Shown here piece by piece: positions 60,150 through 64,000 of a stretch of 64,000 nt of DNA. Source of the stretch: Brevipalpus yothersi (taxonomy: Eukaryota > Arthropoda > Arachnida > Trombidiformes > Tenuipalpidae); assembly GCA_003956705.1 (NCBI GenBank), contig QZCP01000179.1, positions 178,713-242,712 on the forward strand, given 5' to 3'. The stretch's first letter is position 1. Every line of letters starts with the position of its first letter. The notes beneath the pieces are model-generated. The model was not told where the DNA came from. It searched no databases and worked only from the letters and a program-made list of their open reading frames with translations. Position numbers and translations under genes: made by a program.

Positions 60150-61906
60150 TCAATGGGAGATGGGGATGGACAAAGTTTCAGCATGTAAGCTGAGAAAAAG
60201 TAAGAAATACAACCAAGAAACAGAATAGTGTACAACAACAAATAGCAAAGAAATAATGTTGTTTTCCAAAGGCTTTGGCAGAAGTTTCTCTAAGAAAGAG
60301 AGAGAAAGAGAAAGAAAGAACCGTTTGGTACTACCGCTGACTTGTGTTGTTATTCTCTGTTTGAAAATGATTGCTAGTGGTCAGTGCCTTAGTAAGATCA
60401 AGGGAATCCTAGATCCCAGCACAGAAAAAAAATACAATGTTTTCTTTCGTCTCCATCAGTGTCTCGATCTCTCTTTTCGCTAACTTGATAGTGTGTATGT
60501 GTTTGTTCATATGATGATCTTAGAACATTTCTTACCATGGACACAGTTTGATAGTGATGTTGCTCTCAGAACATTGTGTGAGGGTAAAAAAGTGCTTCGT
60601 CTGACATCAGCTATTAATGTGAGGCTAACGTTATCCCGATTAACCACTTGAGCATGGGTCCAAACACATCTTAATCGCATTCGACTATCCACTGTCTGAA
60701 TTAGTGTGTGTGTAGGGAAGAAAATATTATTGTCATTATCATCAACATATGAAGAGGATAATCAAATAAGACTTTAAATTGATCGAAAAGAAAACACAAG
60801 AGAGAAAAAATCATTAGAGCTCAAAATCGATTGGAGATGGAAAAGGGCTTTCCACAAAATTGAAAGCGATTTCCTTTCCAAGATAGTAGAATGCCTTAGC
60901 ACTCGGACGATAGATTATTTGAGTTATATTCTTTTCAAAAGTTGTAATTTACTGAATTTTTTTCTGAGAAAACTTATCCATTCGTAGTAAGCTTTTATAA
61001 CAAGTTCTACTAGAAAGTTTCCATAGTTTGGAAGAAAATTTCATTCATGATAGTTTTCATATTAGTTTTGAAGTTATTATCTTTGGAAAACTTATTGAAG
61101 AAATAAATACCATCGAAACACAATGTATAAAAATCGCCTATTTGAACTATCCTGTGAGATAAAATTTTCCTGCCAAAATTTTGTCCAAAAAGAATTTTCT
61201 TGAGTCCACACAGCTGTAGCAATGGAATGTTTTCGGAATTCCTCGAGGACACAAGAAGAACAAAAATTTACTCTCCTCTGTTACATCTATCCAAGTTTCG
61301 AAAACCAATCGAGAGGAGTGATCATTATGGAACAGTTCTCAAACTATCAATTACTTTGGAAAAAATATCTCACTCAAGAGATACAAACACTGGAACACAC
61401 ACAATCCAAAATAGACTTACTTGAAAGTGTCTCTTGATAATTTGGAAGGATACTCCCAAAAAGATATCACTTGTCGATGATTTGGTCCACTTGGATAAGT
61501 TTTCCTCTGATTGATCATGATAGCCCATAGATTTGCCCGGAGAAATAACAAGAAAATCATGAAAACCCCCGGTAAAACCATCTGATATCACGGATTGGAC
61601 CATAGAAAAAGATGGATCATTATGATGATGATTATTAGAAATATGTTGTAGATGAGGCGATGTGTAATATGGTGGAGATTTTGTATCATGTTGAGCTACT
61701 TGATTATCCAAATAATTCTGTAGATAAGCTCGTGGAACCTAGTAGATTAGAATGTAAGGATGGATAAATACAAAAAAAACATTCCTTCAGATGGAAAGTT
61801 TGCATGAGATATAATCTTCTTCTGGACTTTGCAAGCAAAACGAAACCCATCAGTTTCTCTCCCTCTCTTTATCAGATAAATATTGTCATTACTTTTCATG
61901 TAGCAA

Positions 61907-61946
<40 letters not shown>

Positions 61947-62568
61947 AAAAAATACTATCCAAAACGATGAAGATCAATTGACTATTAGACTATTATTCCT
62001 TAACACAGCATACCTCTTTGCCATTGAGCATCCACATCAAGTAGGAAGAATAAGGAGTTGATTCTTCAAGTGGTGCACTACAATTGACCGTTAATCGATC
62101 TCCAATTTTGTACCTTTTATCAAGTCCATTTATTATCGGTGAAGCCATTAGATCACGCTCATTGATGGCTGGCCATTGATTGTTGTTGATGTTTCGTGTG
62201 TTTGTATCACCAGTATACTTTTGGGCAAAATTTTGTGGCACTGTGAATGTTACTGTTGTATTGGATGATGTAGAAACGTATTGTGATGGTGAAACTGAAT
62301 TATATTTGCTATTATTACTACTACTACTAGTATCTGGATAACTTGAGTGCTTTATGTATTGTCCTGTTTCATCTACTATCACTTCTTCCCATGAATGGCC
62401 TGATATTTGAAACATTATCGATTCACATCGAAACTGAATCAAGCCATCATTCAGACCATTCTCTTTGGTCAATGGAAAGCTAACATTAATTCGGGACACT
62501 GTGAGACCTTCCCAATCGATTGTCTCAGTGGACCATGAGAAGTTCAAACTTCTCTCAGAATGCCGGAT
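60150..62568 (-). CDS. Beaten-path-like immunoglobulin cell-surface protein (5' end incomplete)
   Basis: Four minus-strand exons join in frame: 62568-62014, 61738-61421, 60695-60536 and 60289-60150, giving 390 residues plus stop. The first starts IRHSERS and contains the end of Ig domain 1 (IQFRCESI), then a Ser/Asn/Thr-rich linker, then the start of Ig domain 2 (PIINGLDKRYKIGDRLTVNC, WMLNGKEV). Exon 2 continues VPRAYLQNYL, has a His/Asn-rich insert, and ends DIFLGVSFQIIKRHFQ. Exon 3 gives the closing strand, MRLRCVWTHAQV. This layout matches the arthropod Beat family, whose members act in axon guidance by binding Sidestep-family proteins. The proposed last exon ends in a hydrophobic stretch (about 25 residues), so the protein may be membrane- or GPI-anchored. 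That exon is the least certain (about 0.4). The first half of Ig1 lies upstream and I could not place it with confidence. Confidence 0.75.
61911..61942. repeat. (GA)n microsatellite
   Basis: About 16 GA units in an intron of the Beat-like gene. Confidence 0.95.
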
Positions 62569-63523
62569 CTAGATTGAGAAAATATATAGATATACATGTA
62601 CATACATTTGTTTATCACATGATAGAGAGAGTGAAAGGAAAGAAAATGAATTGAAAAATGCTGCAAATTATCGTAACAGATCGAATCTTCCGGAATGAAA
62701 CTATACATGTAAACTTTATGGCTGTTATCATGTTGGATCTGAATATGCTTATTTAGAAGCCCCAAAATACACCGTTTTATGGTAGAGAATACAGTTTATT
62801 CAGCTAGTAAAAAATGCTACACACTTCCTACCAAGCTATTCGAGACAAAACGGCAATTTTTTCAAAGATTATATGATGAAACAAATTGGTTCCATTGAAT
62901 CACTCGGGATCACGGATACCTTTTCGAAATACAATCGATAGGATCTTGTTCTTTTTTTTGTTTTTCTTTCATGCTGAACGTCTTGCTCAGATGTTGCTAC
63001 CAACTCTCTTCCCAATAGAAGAACCTCGAGAGTAAGTTTATCCTTCCCCTATCTACTGTAGAGTGGTTAAACTCTGATATGGAATGCACTATTCTCGATT
63101 CCCTTGCTTCCAGGCCACAATCTGACAATAGTTAAGTCTCAGCTGATTTAATTTGAATTGTAATATTCATTAAACAAGGAAAACAAAAGGAACGGTATAA
63201 AGAGAACCATCTTCATCTTTTTCTCAACCGAGTAGACAATCTATAATTTCATTGAATCAAACAATAGAACCTTCAAGTTTTGCTACATATATGTATATTG
63301 CATATTCTCACAAAGTTGTTAAATGGATTCTCGAATCCCAAAAGCATTAAGCTCCCCTTGCATTTCCTAGAAACCTCACTGAGAAACCGTATTTTTGAGA
63401 CTAAAACTTTCCTTATTTATTTTATTCCTTACTTGTGCTGTTAAGTGTCCAAAGTAATCAAAGAGTGTTACAAATAATAAATCCACAATGTTCTAATGAA
63501 TGCTGAACTTTGAAACACTTAAC
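62569..63523 (-). other. Upstream intron region of the Beat-like gene
   Basis: It should hold the missing first half of Ig domain 1. One candidate exon begins after ATATTCAG at about 62737 and reads IQHDNSHKVYMYSFIPEDSI on the minus strand. That segment resembles the strand with a Tyr-Arg-Tyr motif before the Pro in Beat Ig1, but its 3' boundary is unclear. Nothing else recognised. Confidence 0.3.
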
Positions 63524-63598
63524 CTGAGAATAGCATTCTCCAGCTGATATTCGATTGACACAGATGAAAGTACACCAGAAGAAAACTTGTAATCTCAT
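63524..63598 (-). CDS. Possible signal-peptide exon of the Beat-like gene
   Basis: ATG at 63598 on the minus strand, 25 codons: MRLQVFFWCTFICVNRISAG followed by ECYSQ. It ends at CAG|GTTAAG, phase 0, which suits the phase 0 start of the exon at 62568. It has the shape of a signal peptide. The doubt is that its ATG lies only six bases after the stop codon of the next gene upstream on the same strand. Confidence 0.35.
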
Positions 63599-63604
63599 GA
63601 AAAT

Positions 63605-64000
63605 TCAGGTAGATGGTGTGTATTTGAGAGAAACTAGTAGAAACAGATGAGCTATCAACTGTAGGACTACATCAAAAATCAGTGTATAATCATAAACAAA
63701 CATATCGAAACAAGAAAAAGGTTCAAAGACTGAGGTATCTTCAATTAAGTGAGCTATATAAAATTTACATGAAATTCTCCTCTCTTGTATCACAAGTTTT
63801 TGAGCTGGACTGTACATGTTCCTGATGCTACTTCGAACTTTAGCCGCCATAAAGGATTGAAGTATGGTAGAAAATCCGAAAGCAATGAGACCAAAAAATG
63901 CCAATCCAAGGCGAATCAGAATGCTGGCTTGGGCAAAAAATATTATATACATTTCGAAACATAAGCCCGCAGTAATGCCCAAAAACAGTGTAGCACTTGT
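63605..64000 (-). CDS. C-terminal part of a multi-pass membrane protein, gustatory-receptor-like
   Basis: Open on the minus strand from the window edge to TAG at 63605, 131 residues, so the gene's 5' part is outside the window. Two hydrophobic segments (TSATLFLGITAGLCFEMYII and IRLGLAFFGLIAFGFSTIL) are followed by a basic loop (AAKVRSSIRNMY) and then FSCFDMFVYDYTLIFDVVLQ leading into a last helix. That order, with an aromatic D-F-x-Y-D-type segment before the last helix, resembles the 7tm_7 gustatory receptor family of arthropods. The similarity is by eye only. A donor-like GTAAAT after ATTTCAT would cut the frame short if used. Confidence 0.4.
   Translation of the reverse strand, partial: TSATLFLGITAGLCFEMYIIFFAQASILIRLGLAFFGLIAFGFSTILQSFMAAKVRSSIRNMYSPAQKLVIQERRISCKFYIAHLIEDTSVFEPFSCFDMFVYDYTLIFDVVLQLIAHLFLLVSLKYTPST

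Noticed and set aside
1..64000. CRISPR arrays, bacterial operons, insertion sequences or integrated virus
   Set aside because: No regular repeat-spacer pattern, no transposase, integrase or polymerase motifs, and the genes have GT-AG introns. The regular repeats are dinucleotide microsatellites.
1..64000. tRNA or rRNA genes
   Set aside because: I looked for TTCRA-type B boxes and conserved rRNA strings and saw none I could support by a fold. A tRNA scan would settle this.

Overview
This window reads as nuclear DNA of an arthropod, most likely a mite. The DNA is AT-rich and full of long (CT)n/(GA)n tracts, and proteins carry Asn/Ser/His runs. Introns are GT-AG: some are under 150 bases, one is about 21 kb. 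A Beat-type Ig protein and a PVF-type growth factor point to an arthropod. The mite assignment rests on sequence style and is inference. Nothing looks bacterial, organellar or viral.

Left half (1-35977): one plus-strand gene dominates. Four exons (5802-8449, 8950-9062, 30443-30829, 35286-35977) join in frame into a 1279-residue low-complexity protein. It has a two-helix membrane hairpin and four PPxY motifs. Its second intron is about 21.4 kb and is mostly simple-sequence tracts with no convincing gene inside. One tract holds a 25-base assembly gap (24356-24380).

Middle (35978-46215): a two-exon SPPL2-type intramembrane aspartyl protease (37921-41315) carries, antisense inside its intron, a small two-exon gene for a secreted peptide precursor (38540-39133). 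Two head-to-tail copies of a Pro/Ser/Gln-rich tail-anchored orphan gene follow. The first (42541-43078) is frameshifted; the second (44348-45781) is intact. A decayed relic of the same family's 5' region lies at about 36045-36400.

Right half (46216-64000): a PDGF/VEGF-like secreted growth factor (48321-48881, plus); VPS54 of the GARP complex (54488-57432, minus, two exons); a pair of overlapping small ORFs (58297-58664, plus); a Beaten-path-like immunoglobulin protein (60150-62568 and probably a signal-peptide exon at 63524-63598, minus); and at the right edge the C-terminal end of a multi-pass membrane protein resembling gustatory receptors (63605-64000, minus).

These are ordinary eukaryotic neighbours, not a pathway cluster. 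The newest-looking items are the duplicated tail-anchored family, the nested peptide precursor and the PPxY hairpin protein. All exon joins were made by hand from splice sites and reading frame, with no database search.
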